DNA of 32,861 bases from Lachnospiraceae bacterium (GCA_030536685.1 JAUNPP010000019.1:1-32861), one strand, 5' to 3'; shown: positions 14,192 through 23,066, counted from the stretch's first letter. Notes: generated by a model from the letters alone, not told the origin. Program-made: numbers and translations.

Positions 14192-16045
14192 TCACAGCAA
14201 ACTTGCCGCTCCAATCATACCGGCATCTTTTCCCAGAGCAGCCATTTCAATTTCAGGAAGTTCACTATTTGTGCCGCCAAAGCAGTTTTCTTTTACCGCT
14301 CTCCGAATCAAAGGAAGAAGTTCTTCTCCCTGAAGAGAAATCCTGCCCCCGATCAGCACCATCTGCGGGCGGAAAATATTCACAATATTCACAATTCCGG
14401 TACTGAGCCTGCGGATATAGCTCTCTACAACCTCACCAAGGGCTTTATCACCGGCTGCGGCTCCTGCAAAGATCTCTTCTGCGCTCATTTCTCTTCCAAC
14501 CGCGCGTTTTGCATCACGCTTTAAGGCCGGAATTGATACATAAGCTTCCAGACAGCCTCTTCGTCCGCAGGTACAGGGCTCGCCATTTTCTGCAATTACC
14601 ATATGTCCCAGCTCGCTTCCGCCGATTCCTTTTCCTTTGTAAATATCGCCGTCTAAAATAATTCCGCCTCCGACTCCGGAACCAAGTGTGAGCATCACCA
14701 CATCCTGACATTCCTTTCCGGCGCCTGCTACAGCTTCTCCGAGAGCAGCGCAGTCAGCGTTGTTGGCAATTTTTACGGGGATCGGAAGATACTTTCCGAT
14801 TTCTTTGGCGAGCGCTACATTTTCCCATTTGATATTATTGGAATAACGTACCATTCCGTTTTTTCTGTCAATGGTACCGGCCGCACCAATTCCGATGCCT
14901 ACGCACTGATCTAACGCAATTCCCTGAACTTCCAGCATCTTAAGAATCTTATGTCCGATTTCTTCAATGATCTGTTCTGCGGGGCGCGCCGGATTTGTTT
15001 CCAGTGTTTCCGATACGATCAGCTGCTGGTGTACATCCACCAGGCCAATCCTGATCTCGCCGCTTCCGATATCTACACCGATGCGGACAGGTGCGGATTT
15101 TTCACGGATAGTCGTAATCAGTGCATCGCAGGAGCCTTCAATCTGATAGCTTCCGCTGCCTGCAGAAAGGAAAAAGCTGTCGCCCTTTTTGTATTCCAGC
15201 GCCTCGCCCTGGCAGGAAATTGTACCTGCTCCATCAAGCATTAAAATACTGGCAAATGATTCATCCGAAACCGTTCCTTCCATTTTTTTCATTACTCTGC
15301 CGTCAAGGTTCAGCTTGTCAACCGTAAAATAATCACAGTCTGCTATATGCGGATAGCTGCTCTTGTCTTTCACGATCGGAACCCGGTTGGTCACAGCAAG
15401 CGCTTTTTCAATATGAAGGTCTCTTTTCTTTCCGTCTTTTCCGACTCTTCCGTAATCATATACGCGATAAGTGACATTGGAATTTTGCTGAATTTCCGCA
15501 ATCAGGATATTTTTTCCGATTGCATGAATCGTACCGGATTCAATAAAAAGCACATCGCCCTTTTGTACCGGCACTGCGTTCAGCACCTCAAGAAGTGTGT
15601 CGTCCTGGATGCGCTTTTCAAATTCTTCCTTGCTGATTTCCTTTTTAAAGCCATAATATAAGAAAGCATTTTCACCCGCATCCATCACATACCACATCTC
15701 GGTTTTTCCATACTGTCCTTCATTTTTCAGGGCATAGCGGTTATTCGGATGCACCTGAATGGAAAGATTGTCTCTGGCATCAATAAATTTTGTCAGGATC
15801 GGAAAATCACGAAATCTTCTGCAATGGGTTCCCAGCACCTCCTTTCCCTGTTCTTCTATGTATTGCTGCAGAGTTTTCCCTGCATTCACACCGTTTGTAA
15901 TCACAGAGGGGCCGTCGGGATGACAGGAAAGCTCCCATGTCTCCGCCAGTACCTCGCCATCATATTCCTTGCCATATTCTTCCACCAGGCGATGTCCGCC
16001 CCAGAGATAATCCTTACAGCTTGGCTTTAATTTTAAAATTCCCAT
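14192..16045 (-). CDS. manA: Fusion of mannose-6-phosphate isomerase and ROK sugar kinase
   Basis: This 617-aa two-enzyme protein joins two steps. Residues 1-318 are a type I mannose-6-phosphate isomerase: zinc ligands H99 (QVHPNN), E116 and H174 (GTIHAIG), ending in a cupin-like domain. Residues 320-617 are a ROK kinase: DIGSGEIRIG at 325-334, zinc site H481, C491, C493, C498. The kinase could phosphorylate glucose or mannose freed from glucomannan, and the isomerase makes fructose-6-phosphate. The usual ROK catalytic NDAN motif reads NNAD (428-431): the Asp of position 2 is Asn and an Asp appears at position 4. The DNA gives AAC AAC GCT GAC. Kinase activity is therefore probable but not certain. 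The gene lies between the GH1 and GH26 genes. Confidence 0.88.
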   Translation of the reverse strand: MGILKLKPSCKDYLWGGHRLVEEYGKEYDGEVLAETWELSCHPDGPSVITNGVNAGKTLQQYIEEQGKEVLGTHCRRFRDFPILTKFIDARDNLSIQVHPNNRYALKNEGQYGKTEMWYVMDAGENAFLYYGFKKEISKEEFEKRIQDDTLLEVLNAVPVQKGDVLFIESGTIHAIGKNILIAEIQQNSNVTYRVYDYGRVGKDGKKRDLHIEKALAVTNRVPIVKDKSSYPHIADCDYFTVDKLNLDGRVMKKMEGTVSDESFASILMLDGAGTISCQGEALEYKKGDSFFLSAGSGSYQIEGSCDALITTIREKSAPVRIGVDIGSGEIRIGLVDVHQQLIVSETLETNPARPAEQIIEEIGHKILKMLEVQGIALDQCVGIGIGAAGTIDRKNGMVRYSNNIKWENVALAKEIGKYLPIPVKIANNADCAALGEAVAGAGKECQDVVMLTLGSGVGGGIILDGDIYKGKGIGGSELGHMVIAENGEPCTCGRRGCLEAYVSIPALKRDAKRAVGREMSAEEIFAGAAAGDKALGEVVESYIRRLSTGIVNIVNIFRPQMVLIGGRISLQGEELLPLIRRAVKENCFGGTNSELPEIEMAALGKDAGMIGAASLL

Positions 16046-16069
16046 ATCTGTTCTCCTGCCATTTCTTTT

Positions 16070-16134
16070 CTCTGTTACTTTATTTCTCTTTTTTACAGAT
16101 TAGCTCTGTTACTTTACTTCTCTTTTTTACAGAT
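16070..16134. repeat. 31-bp tandem duplication spanning the GH1 stop codon
   Basis: Copies at 16070-16100 and 16104-16134 differ at one of 31 positions (period 34). The second includes the last codons and TAA (16127-16129) of the beta-glucosidase gene; the first lies in the spacer before the isomerase-kinase gene. Confidence 0.9.
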
Positions 16135-17485
16135 CGGCCCCATTGTTCCTGATCAGATCCCTGTACCAGTATGCGGAGTCCTTCCAGATTCTCTCCTGTG
16201 TACGGTAATCCACAAAAATCAGGCCAAAACGATCAGAATATCCCATTGCCCACTCAAAATTGTCCATTAAGGACCACTGAAAATAGCCTCGCAGATCGAT
16301 TTCATCTGCTGCTTTTTTCAGTTCCGTCAGATATCTTGCCAGAAAATCAATCCGGTTCGGGTCGTGTACCTTTCCATCCAGAGAAATCGTATCATGACAG
16401 GATAATCCATTTTCCGTGATATAGATTGGCTTTTTATATCTCTCGTACAGAAATCTCGGGCCCCAGTACAGACACTCAGGCGTTACAGGCCACTGAATTG
16501 CCGTCTTGGGGAAGCCTTCGCAGCGTTTTACTGTTTCAGGCTTTCCGTCGGCTCCCATACGGACGCATTTTCCGTTATAGATATTCTGTCCGTATACGTC
16601 GATTGGCTCGGAAATGAGCTTCATATCTGCTTCGGTGATTTTCGGGAGATATGCCTCATAGCGTTTCAGACCTTCCTCGGGATAATGTCCCAGAAGTACG
16701 GGATCTGACCACCACGATACATTCCATGTCCAGTTTCTGTCATCCTCCTGCATTCCGAAGAAGGACTGTCTTGCTGCCTCGATATCCTCGGGTTTATCGG
16801 TTTCCGGATAGGAAATGGAGGAAGTCGGAGCGTAACCGATGGTCAGAGGCTGTTTTCCGTACTGGCGCAGCATCTGTACCGCGCGTCCATGCGCTTTCAG
16901 GGCATTATGAGCCATTTCAAATGTATCCTGGATCGGACATTTCAGTCCCGGCGCATGTTCTCCGGTTAAAAATCCAAGGCCTACAAAACACTGAGGCTCA
17001 TTCAGGGTAAAGAAATGGCTTACCCGGTCGCTGAAACGTTCCGCTATAAGACGGGCATAAGCGCCAAACCATTCCACAATCTCAGGATTCATCCAGCCGC
17101 CCCGCTTATACAGCTCATAAGGCAGCTCCCAGTGATACAGCGTAATATAGGGTTCAATTCCATTTTCAAGCAAAGCATCGATCAGCTGGCTGTAAAATGC
17201 AATACCCTCCTCATTGACTTTTCCGAAGCCTTCGGGGAGCACTCTTGACCAGTCGATAGAAAAGCGATAGCCCTTTAAGCCCATTTCCTTCATGCTGCGG
17301 ACGTCCTCACGGAATCGGTGATAGTGATCGCACGCGATTTCGCCGGTATGATTTTCATATATATGACCGGGTTCTGCGGTATACACATCCCAGATATGCT
17401 TTCCTTTTCCGCCTTCCTTTGCAGCCCCTTCTATCTGATATGCGCTGGTTGCAGCTCCCCATACGAAATCCTCTCGAAATCCCAT
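16127..17485 (-). CDS. GH1 beta-glucosidase (non-phosphorylated substrates)
   Basis: This is a 452-aa GH1 enzyme without signal peptide, so cytoplasmic. The acid/base is E163 in TLNEPQ and the nucleophile is E358 in YITENG. At the C-terminal sugar site it has NFEWAMGYSDRFGL (E411, W412), as in enzymes for unphosphorylated beta-glucosides. The Ser/Lys/Tyr set of 6-phospho-beta-glucosidases is absent. In this operon it would remove terminal glucose from imported glucomanno-oligosaccharides, the job done by a GH3 enzyme in the described Roseburia locus. The start has AGGAGG six bases upstream. Confidence 0.92.
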   Translation of the reverse strand: MGFREDFVWGAATSAYQIEGAAKEGGKGKHIWDVYTAEPGHIYENHTGEIACDHYHRFREDVRSMKEMGLKGYRFSIDWSRVLPEGFGKVNEEGIAFYSQLIDALLENGIEPYITLYHWELPYELYKRGGWMNPEIVEWFGAYARLIAERFSDRVSHFFTLNEPQCFVGLGFLTGEHAPGLKCPIQDTFEMAHNALKAHGRAVQMLRQYGKQPLTIGYAPTSSISYPETDKPEDIEAARQSFFGMQEDDRNWTWNVSWWSDPVLLGHYPEEGLKRYEAYLPKITEADMKLISEPIDVYGQNIYNGKCVRMGADGKPETVKRCEGFPKTAIQWPVTPECLYWGPRFLYERYKKPIYITENGLSCHDTISLDGKVHDPNRIDFLARYLTELKKAADEIDLRGYFQWSLMDNFEWAMGYSDRFGLIFVDYRTQERIWKDSAYWYRDLIRNNGADL

Positions 17486-17528
17486 ATTCGTCCTCCTTGT
17501 AAATCGTTTTTTTAATGGAATGCCGTAC

Positions 17529-17622
17529 CGGCCTTCGCCAGGCTCATTTCCCGGTCGAAGGCCGTCAGTTCATTCCGTAACAGAGTTCATTCAGTAACAG
17601 TTCACTCTACATTCCGTAACAC
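17529..17622. repeat. Intergenic hairpin and 17-bp tandem repeats
   Basis: CGGCCTTCG (17529-17537) and CGAAGGCCG (17556-17564) form a 9-bp stem. Next to it the 16-nt word AGTTCATTCCGTAACA recurs at 17567-17582 and 17584-17599 (one mismatch, period 17), with a partial third copy at 17609-17622. All lie in the spacer between the mutase and GH1 genes. Confidence 0.65.
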
Positions 17623-17639
17623 TTCAACTGCCTTATTTT

Positions 17640-19364
17640 CTAATCTGCCATTACCTCTACAGCTTTTGTAAGAGTTTCCAGTTTTTTGCAGGCATCTGCT
17701 TCATTCGCGCCTCTTACACCGATGTAGAATTTAATCTTGGGCTCTGTTCCGGAGGGACGGATACAGCACCATGCAGCGTCTTCGAGTTCAAAATAAAGTA
17801 CGTTGGAGGTCGGAAGTCCTGTGGTGGTACGTGTGCCGCTTGCACAGTCAACCAGCACATCTTCTCTGTAGTCTCTGAACTGTGTCACGGTAAGACCGCC
17901 AATCGCTTTCGGAACGTCATTACGGATTTTTTCCATCATGGCAGCAATCTTTTTCGCTCCATCCTGACCTTTCAGGGTAACGGTGCAAAGACCTTCTTTA
18001 TAATAACCATAGGTTTCAAACAGGTTTCTCATCTGATCGCAGAGAGTGATTCCCTGATGTTTGCACCATGCAGCTACTTCGCAAAGCGCCATTACCGCTA
18101 CAACAGCGTCCTTATCTCTCGCATGGGTTCCTGCCAGACAGCCATAGCTTTCTTCGTAGCCGAAAAGATATTCATGATTTTTGTTCTGTTCAAAGAATTT
18201 AATCTGCTCGCCAATATATTTGAAGCCCGTCAGAGTTTCAATCAGATCAACATGGTAGGCTTTTGTAATCTCGCGGGACATTTTGCCGGATACAATGGTC
18301 GTTACAACAGCCCCATTATCCGGAAGTATTCCCATCGCCTTCTTCTGATTCAAAATATACTCAAGAATCAGCATTCCCGACATATTTCCGGTAAAACTCA
18401 TGTATTCTCCGCTTTTGGCATCCTTTGCATACACACCGAGGCGGTCTGCATCCGGGTCAGTTGCCAGAACGATGTCCGCATCTGTCTCTTTTGCAAGTTT
18501 CAGCGCCAGAGCAAAGGCATTTTTATCCTCGGGATTGGGATAGGAAACCGTGGGGAAATCGCCATTCGGCAGTTCCTGTTCTTTTACCACATAGACCTGA
18601 GTAAATCCAAGCTCCTTCAGCACTCTTCTTACAGGAAGATTTCCCGTTCCGTGAAGAGGAGTGTATACAATTTTCAGATTTTCTGCTTCTTCTTTGATTA
18701 TTTCAGGATGCAGAACAAGTTTCTTTAAAGCTTCCATGTATTTATCATCCATATCCGCTCCAATCACTTCATATAACCCTTTTGCTGCAGCCGCTTCTTC
18801 TGTTGTGGTTTTTACAGTGTTGTAATCTGTAATAGCATTTACTTCTCCGATGATTTCTTTATCTTTGGGCCAGGTAATCTGAGCGCCGTCTTCCCAGTAT
18901 ACCTTATAACCGTTATATTCCGGCGGATTGTGACTTGCGGTTACTACGATACCCGCTGTACAGCCAAGCTCTCTGAGCGCAAAGGACAGCATCGGAGTCG
19001 GGCGCAGAGAGGGGAAAATATACGCTTTGATTCCATTTGCAGCAAGGCAGAGCGCCGCTTCTTTTGCAAATTCAGGCGACATATTACGGGAATCGTATGC
19101 GATTGCAACACCCTTTTCCTGTGCATTTTCTTTTACAATAAAGTTTGCAAGTCCCTGAGTCGCCTTGCGAACCGTATAAATGTTCATGCGATTTGTTCCT
19201 GCGCCGATAATTCCTCTGAGGCCGCCTGTACCAAATTCCAGATCACGGTAAAAACGCTCTTCAATCTCCTGCGCGTCATCTGCGATGGCACGAAGCTCTG
19301 TTTTTGTCTCCTCGTCAAAATAGGGATCATTCAGCCAGAATTCATAAGTTTCTTTTGCGTTCAT
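17640..19364 (-). CDS. Alpha-D-phosphohexomutase (phosphoglucomutase/phosphomannomutase)
   Basis: This 574-aa enzyme interconverts hexose 1- and 6-phosphates. All four active-site motifs are present: the phosphoserine S144 in TASHNP, the metal loop DPDADR at 303-308, the sugar loop GYEES at 402-406, and the phosphate loop RPSGTEP at 536-542. The start is set at 19364 because AGGAGG lies just upstream of MNAKETYEF; an in-frame upstream start would add seven arginine-rich residues. Its place in a GH130 operon indicates that it converts mannose-1-phosphate to mannose-6-phosphate, though this family usually also accepts glucose phosphates. It starts 13 bases after the esterase gene. Confidence 0.93.
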   Translation of the reverse strand: MNAKETYEFWLNDPYFDEETKTELRAIADDAQEIEERFYRDLEFGTGGLRGIIGAGTNRMNIYTVRKATQGLANFIVKENAQEKGVAIAYDSRNMSPEFAKEAALCLAANGIKAYIFPSLRPTPMLSFALRELGCTAGIVVTASHNPPEYNGYKVYWEDGAQITWPKDKEIIGEVNAITDYNTVKTTTEEAAAAKGLYEVIGADMDDKYMEALKKLVLHPEIIKEEAENLKIVYTPLHGTGNLPVRRVLKELGFTQVYVVKEQELPNGDFPTVSYPNPEDKNAFALALKLAKETDADIVLATDPDADRLGVYAKDAKSGEYMSFTGNMSGMLILEYILNQKKAMGILPDNGAVVTTIVSGKMSREITKAYHVDLIETLTGFKYIGEQIKFFEQNKNHEYLFGYEESYGCLAGTHARDKDAVVAVMALCEVAAWCKHQGITLCDQMRNLFETYGYYKEGLCTVTLKGQDGAKKIAAMMEKIRNDVPKAIGGLTVTQFRDYREDVLVDCASGTRTTTGLPTSNVLYFELEDAAWCCIRPSGTEPKIKFYIGVRGANEADACKKLETLTKAVEVMAD

Positions 19365-19377
19365 AGTAGTCCTCCTT

Positions 19378-20463
19378 CTACGCAATTATCAGAGACATCA
19401 GATAAAACGGTGTTAACGCCTCTGCTGCTTTCATTTTATCCGGTAAAATTTCAATTTCTACCGTATGTTTTGTTTTCGTTCCATGGTGAAGCACCGGCTC
19501 CAGATACAGGCAGTCGCCCCAGTCCTCGTCAAAATTTCCGTCTAACAAAACAGCCTTTGATGCATCGCCATCAAGGGTCAGCTTTGCGCGAAGTGCCGGT
19601 TTTCTGATTGTTTTTCTGTACTGAACGGCAATACAGGAGGCAGTTACTTCAAAAACAATGCTCTCACCTGCTTTTTTTCCGATCCAGCCATTTTTAAAAT
19701 GATCGAGATGCCCCATTTTCTCCTCTGCGTCTGCGTGGAAGCCAAAAAGCTCCGGCGTACAGTTCTGTATCGTCAGCCTTACAGCATTTTCATAGGCATT
19801 TGAAGTCATCGGCTCCGGCATTGTAATATCTTCTTCTTTTACATGCAGATTTTCCTTCACGCCTTCAAGAAAGGCAATGATTTCATCTGCCAGAAGTCCG
19901 TGTCCTTTATCATTCGGATGAAGCCCGTCCTGCGTCAGCTCATTTCTTGTATATTCTCCGTTTTTCATTCTCTGATAAACGGTGTCCTTAATGCTGACAT
20001 GGGGAACACGGTACCAGTCGCCGACTGCATTGTGATATTCCTGCGCGTTCATTCCTGTGTCATAATACACATTGTTCAGCAGCAGTACTGCCGGAGCGGA
20101 CTGCCAGCAGAGCAGTTTACGGATAACGCCTTCGTATGTTTCCTGAAAAAACGTGTCGGGTTCATCATTCACGCTGAAATCGACCGCTACAAAATCAGGC
20201 TGATACATCAGCACATCGTTTACCGCGCGGGCTGCTCCGTAATGGGAGGTTGTTCCCCCGATACCGCCGTTTACATAATGAAATTCCGCCTGCGGAAATG
20301 TCTTTACCCACCATGAAAATACGCGGTATGCATATGTATTTTCGGGCTTTGTCGCCAGACTTCCCTGCGTAATGGAGCCTCCGAGGAAGCCGATCGTAAG
20401 CTCCTCTCCTCTCATCGCTCTGTACATACAGTTTTTCAGTCTTGAAAGATTGCTCTTTTCCAT
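19378..20463 (-). CDS. CE17-like mannan acetyl-esterase (SGNH with C-terminal carbohydrate-binding domain)
   Basis: This is a 361-aa SGNH esterase without signal peptide. The block I serine is S30 in FLGGSITQG, block II is NGGIGGTT at 65-72, block III Asn is N99 in SVND, and block V has D179 and H182 in DGLHPN. The C-terminal 140 residues are predominantly beta-type and fit a CBM35-like domain. This build and place match the founding CE17 esterase of Roseburia intestinalis, which removes 2-O-acetyl groups from manno-oligosaccharides. The start lies within a few bases of the end of the CE2-like gene, so the two are probably co-translated. Family call by architecture and context. Confidence 0.85.
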   Translation of the reverse strand: MEKSNLSRLKNCMYRAMRGEELTIGFLGGSITQGSLATKPENTYAYRVFSWWVKTFPQAEFHYVNGGIGGTTSHYGAARAVNDVLMYQPDFVAVDFSVNDEPDTFFQETYEGVIRKLLCWQSAPAVLLLNNVYYDTGMNAQEYHNAVGDWYRVPHVSIKDTVYQRMKNGEYTRNELTQDGLHPNDKGHGLLADEIIAFLEGVKENLHVKEEDITMPEPMTSNAYENAVRLTIQNCTPELFGFHADAEEKMGHLDHFKNGWIGKKAGESIVFEVTASCIAVQYRKTIRKPALRAKLTLDGDASKAVLLDGNFDEDWGDCLYLEPVLHHGTKTKHTVEIEILPDKMKAAEALTPFYLMSLIIA

Positions 20464-20466
20464 TCT

Positions 20467-21513
20467 CTATTCCCACCCTTCTATCGGAAGATTTTCAATA
20501 TAAGCGGAAAGCTCCTCTGCCATTTCCTCTGCTTCCGCTATACGCAGATGACCGGGTGTGCCTTTTCCGTTTCGTTTAAATCGACACTGCGTTATCTTTT
20601 TATCTGCCATTTCCGTTACCGCTTCTCCAATCGAACGATCCCATGCTTCATCATGGCCTAGCAGCGTCGTGCAGCAGACAATGTGCGCATCGGGGTACTG
20701 TCTGCGCAGCGTTTCCAGAAATGCTTTATAATGATTTCTCCACAGAAGAGCTCTTTCGCCGTTGTAATCCTCTTTCATATAGTCATCCGGGTGACTGTCA
20801 TTCTGACCGATTGCAACTATTACGACCTGCGGCGTATATTGAGCAAAATCCCATTCTGTTGCTTCGCCAAACTGGGGATTATAATGAATTTTGTTCCATG
20901 CATATTCCATACCGATCGCATTTGGCTCGTAAAACCAACCTGTATTGTTCATCAGCGCAATGCCTCCCTGCGCAATGTCATGGATTTCGGCATCCAGCTT
21001 TCTGGCTGTCATCCAGGAATAAGAATACCAGCTGTTGGAATACTCTCCGTTGTGCTGTGGATCTTCTTTACCCGTATATGCAACGGCCTCCGATACTTCT
21101 CCTGCCGATACGGAATCTCCGTAGACCTCGATTCTTCTTCCCGGTTTCTTTCCCGGCTCCAGAAGCGTCTCTCCATCTGCAATTTCAAATCCCAGAACAG
21201 TCAGCTCGTGACATGAATCCTGACGTTTGAACAGCAAAAGCTCATGTTCCTTGTTTTCTGTTGATGTTACCGGGATTTCAAGAACCGTAATTCCGCTTTC
21301 GTTAACCGGAAGCTTAGACTGCTCTCCATCCAGAATACAGCCAAGGAAATTGTCCCAGTAAGCATGATTATTTTTCACCAAAACCTTCATTTCATTTCCG
21401 GTAAACCTAAGCTTTACCGAAGTACAGGGAAATACCCACACCGGCTCCACCGGATTTGTCCAGTCAATTCTTCCGCTGTACAGAAGTTTTTCATGATTGG
21501 GCTGAATCTTCAT
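20467..21513 (-). CDS. CE2-like acetyl-esterase (beta-sandwich plus SGNH)
   Basis: This 348-aa cytoplasmic enzyme has an N-terminal beta-sandwich (about 1-115) joined to an SGNH hydrolase, the CE2 layout. The nucleophile is S134 in VYGDSVSAG, the block II glycine is in AQGGIAL, the block III Asn is N238 in IGQND, and H322 is in TPGHLRIAE. The usual Asp three residues before the His is absent (GTPGH), as in CE2 enzymes that work as a Ser-His dyad. It should remove 3-, 4- and 6-O-acetyl groups and complement the CE17-like partner. Its start overlaps the DUF624 gene by 23 bases, with AGGAGA as ribosome site. Confidence 0.87.
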   Translation of the reverse strand: MKIQPNHEKLLYSGRIDWTNPVEPVWVFPCTSVKLRFTGNEMKVLVKNNHAYWDNFLGCILDGEQSKLPVNESGITVLEIPVTSTENKEHELLLFKRQDSCHELTVLGFEIADGETLLEPGKKPGRRIEVYGDSVSAGEVSEAVAYTGKEDPQHNGEYSNSWYSYSWMTARKLDAEIHDIAQGGIALMNNTGWFYEPNAIGMEYAWNKIHYNPQFGEATEWDFAQYTPQVVIVAIGQNDSHPDDYMKEDYNGERALLWRNHYKAFLETLRRQYPDAHIVCCTTLLGHDEAWDRSIGEAVTEMADKKITQCRFKRNGKGTPGHLRIAEAEEMAEELSAYIENLPIEGWE

Positions 21514-22129
21514 AACATATTCTCCTCTTCATTCCATTAAATATTTTTGTTAAAAAAATGCTGTTTACTCTGGCGGTCAGTGAAAATCCGATTACAAGAT
21601 AAACCGGCATCGCCATCATCGTTACATATGCTCCCCCTGCAATACAGATGATCGGTATCGCATTCAGAGCAATCATCAGGATTGTGAAAGGAAGCTGCTG
21701 CACGGACAGCAGCAAAGCATTTTTTAAGGTATCCTTTACAGTATTGTCAAATTGTGCCTGCAGCGGAAATGCATAGGTAAAAAGAAAGCACCATATTGCA
21801 AGCAGCACGCCGATTCCCATACTCAGAGCAGGCCATAAATTTAGCGTATATAAAATATCAAACAGGAGAAGAAACCCTGTCGCCAGAAGGACAAGCCATA
21901 CCTTTGTGCTCTTTTTCCATTCCTCCCTGCAGGCCTGAATATACTCTCTGACCACGTAGACGCTTTCCCCCCGTGTTCTTCTGAGAGTAACCTGATATAA
22001 AGCCGTGAGCGACATTCCGATGGTAACGATTGGAAGTGATGTGATTACAAACAATACATTCAGAATCATCCAGTCTCCCAGATTTCCCATAAAGTTAAAA
22101 AACGGATTATCAATTGATAATTTTTTCAA
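21491..22129 (-). CDS. DUF624 (YesL-like) membrane protein
   Basis: This is a 212-aa integral membrane protein with about five hydrophobic segments and the family's N-terminal pattern (FNFMGNLGDWMILNVL followed by TSLPIVTIGMS). DUF624 proteins are found with CUT1 sugar transporters and hydrolases in Firmicutes; their molecular role is not established. It starts with TTG at 22129, preceded by GGAGG eight bases upstream, inside the end of the preceding gene (20-base overlap), and overlaps the CE2-like gene downstream. The tight coupling to the one-TM protein upstream suggests the two act together. Confidence 0.8.
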   Translation of the reverse strand: MKKLSIDNPFFNFMGNLGDWMILNVLFVITSLPIVTIGMSLTALYQVTLRRTRGESVYVVREYIQACREEWKKSTKVWLVLLATGFLLLFDILYTLNLWPALSMGIGVLLAIWCFLFTYAFPLQAQFDNTVKDTLKNALLLSVQQLPFTILMIALNAIPIICIAGGAYVTMMAMPVYLVIGFSLTARVNSIFLTKIFNGMKRRICYEDSAQS

Positions 22130-22790
22130 AGCTCATTCCTCCAATCTCTCCTGCCTTTACGGCTTTTAAATAGTCAATAAATGTCTGACATTCTTCCTCA
22201 TGCTTCCCGCTTGACGGAAAAGCTAGCAGCAGCTTTTCATCGCTGTCACCCAGCGCCTTTTCTGAAAAGCTGTCCTTTCCAAGAAAAATCGCTGTCTTTT
22301 GTCCGTCATCTGTATAACACTCCAATCCCTCTGTATCCATTTCCTGAAGATTCCTGAATCTGCCGCCCATTTCCTTACAGTGCTGATAAAAGCTTTCTGA
22401 AAGGATCACCGCATCCAGTTCCTGATTTCTCCACTGCAGGAAAAATTTCTCATAGGAGCTTTCATTGACCTCCGAAAACCTGACGTCCCCGAAAGAAAAC
22501 ATATAACCGGAATCTACTACAATCTGATCCTGCGGCAGACCGCTTTTTTCAGAAAAGGTCTCCTTCAGCAGCTCATCCCGCTCCGTATTCTCCGCCTGAT
22601 TTACCATCACGCAGGTAAATAACGTTTCCTTATTTCCAATATAATGTGCTGCAAACATAAAAATCAGAGCAATGACCGAAACAGATATCAAAATGTGATA
22701 CCAGTAATACGTAATAATATAAGCGCATGTTTCCTGCCTGTTCATATCCGCAGTTTTTACTCTGATATCCTCTAACCATTTTTTTATCAA
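22110..22790 (-). CDS. One-TM membrane protein of unknown function
   Basis: I do not recognise this 226-aa protein. It has a short basic/acidic cytoplasmic start, one strong transmembrane segment (about residues 32-50, ISVSVIALIFMFAAHY) and a mostly acidic external domain of about 175 residues. Stretches such as ELDAVILSESFYQ and KLLLAFPSSGKH remind me of type 2 periplasmic-binding folds, but this is only an impression. It starts with TTG, supported by GGAGGG eight bases upstream; the next Met (residue 16) would still leave the TM segment. It overlaps the DUF624 gene and sits inside the mannan operon, so a role in sensing, surface assembly or transport of manno-oligosaccharides is possible. 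Confidence 0.75.
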   Translation of the reverse strand: MIKKWLEDIRVKTADMNRQETCAYIITYYWYHILISVSVIALIFMFAAHYIGNKETLFTCVMVNQAENTERDELLKETFSEKSGLPQDQIVVDSGYMFSFGDVRFSEVNESSYEKFFLQWRNQELDAVILSESFYQHCKEMGGRFRNLQEMDTEGLECYTDDGQKTAIFLGKDSFSEKALGDSDEKLLLAFPSSGKHEEECQTFIDYLKAVKAGEIGGMSFEKIIN

Positions 22791-22816
22791 ATCTCAGTCC
22801 CTCCTCTGATTTCTAT

Positions 22817-22982
22817 ATTACTTTGCAGTTTTGTATTGCTTTACAGTTTTCTACAGGTCTTTATATCTTTGCAGTGTTCGGGAGTTCTTGATGTCTGTGC
22901 TGATGCCGGTGCCCGGGTAACGAATGCCAAGGTCATTCTTTACCCGATACCAAACCAGCTGCCCCCGGACGGTAAAGGGGCT
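22817..22982. repeat. Tandem repeats and hairpins in the spacer after the GH130 gene
   Basis: The 276-bp gap 22791-23066 has 18-nt copies at 22817-22834 and 22835-22852 (two mismatches) with a weak third near 22863-22879. It also has a 12-bp interrupted stem (CGGGTAA and GAATG at 22914-22926 with CATTC and TTACCCG at 22934-22946), then a weaker CAGC/GCTG stem at 22956-22983. It may be an mRNA processing or stability segment within the operon. Confidence 0.55.
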
Positions 22983-23066
22983 GTCTTTTTTCTCTGTTTA
23001 TACACACCTTCTCCTGTCCGAAGCAGCAGATACTCTGCACAGGTGTGAACAGTATGACAACGTTTC

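Noticed and set aside
16127..17485. 6-phospho-beta-glucosidase
   Set aside because: The C-terminal NFEWAMGYSDRFGL pattern belongs to enzymes for unphosphorylated substrates, and the locus imports sugars by an ABC system and not by a PTS.
22956..22990. A terminator formed by CAGC...GCTG followed by a T-run on the plus strand
   Set aside because: The T-run is on the plus strand, where no gene ends, and the stem has a bulge; it cannot end the minus-strand operon.
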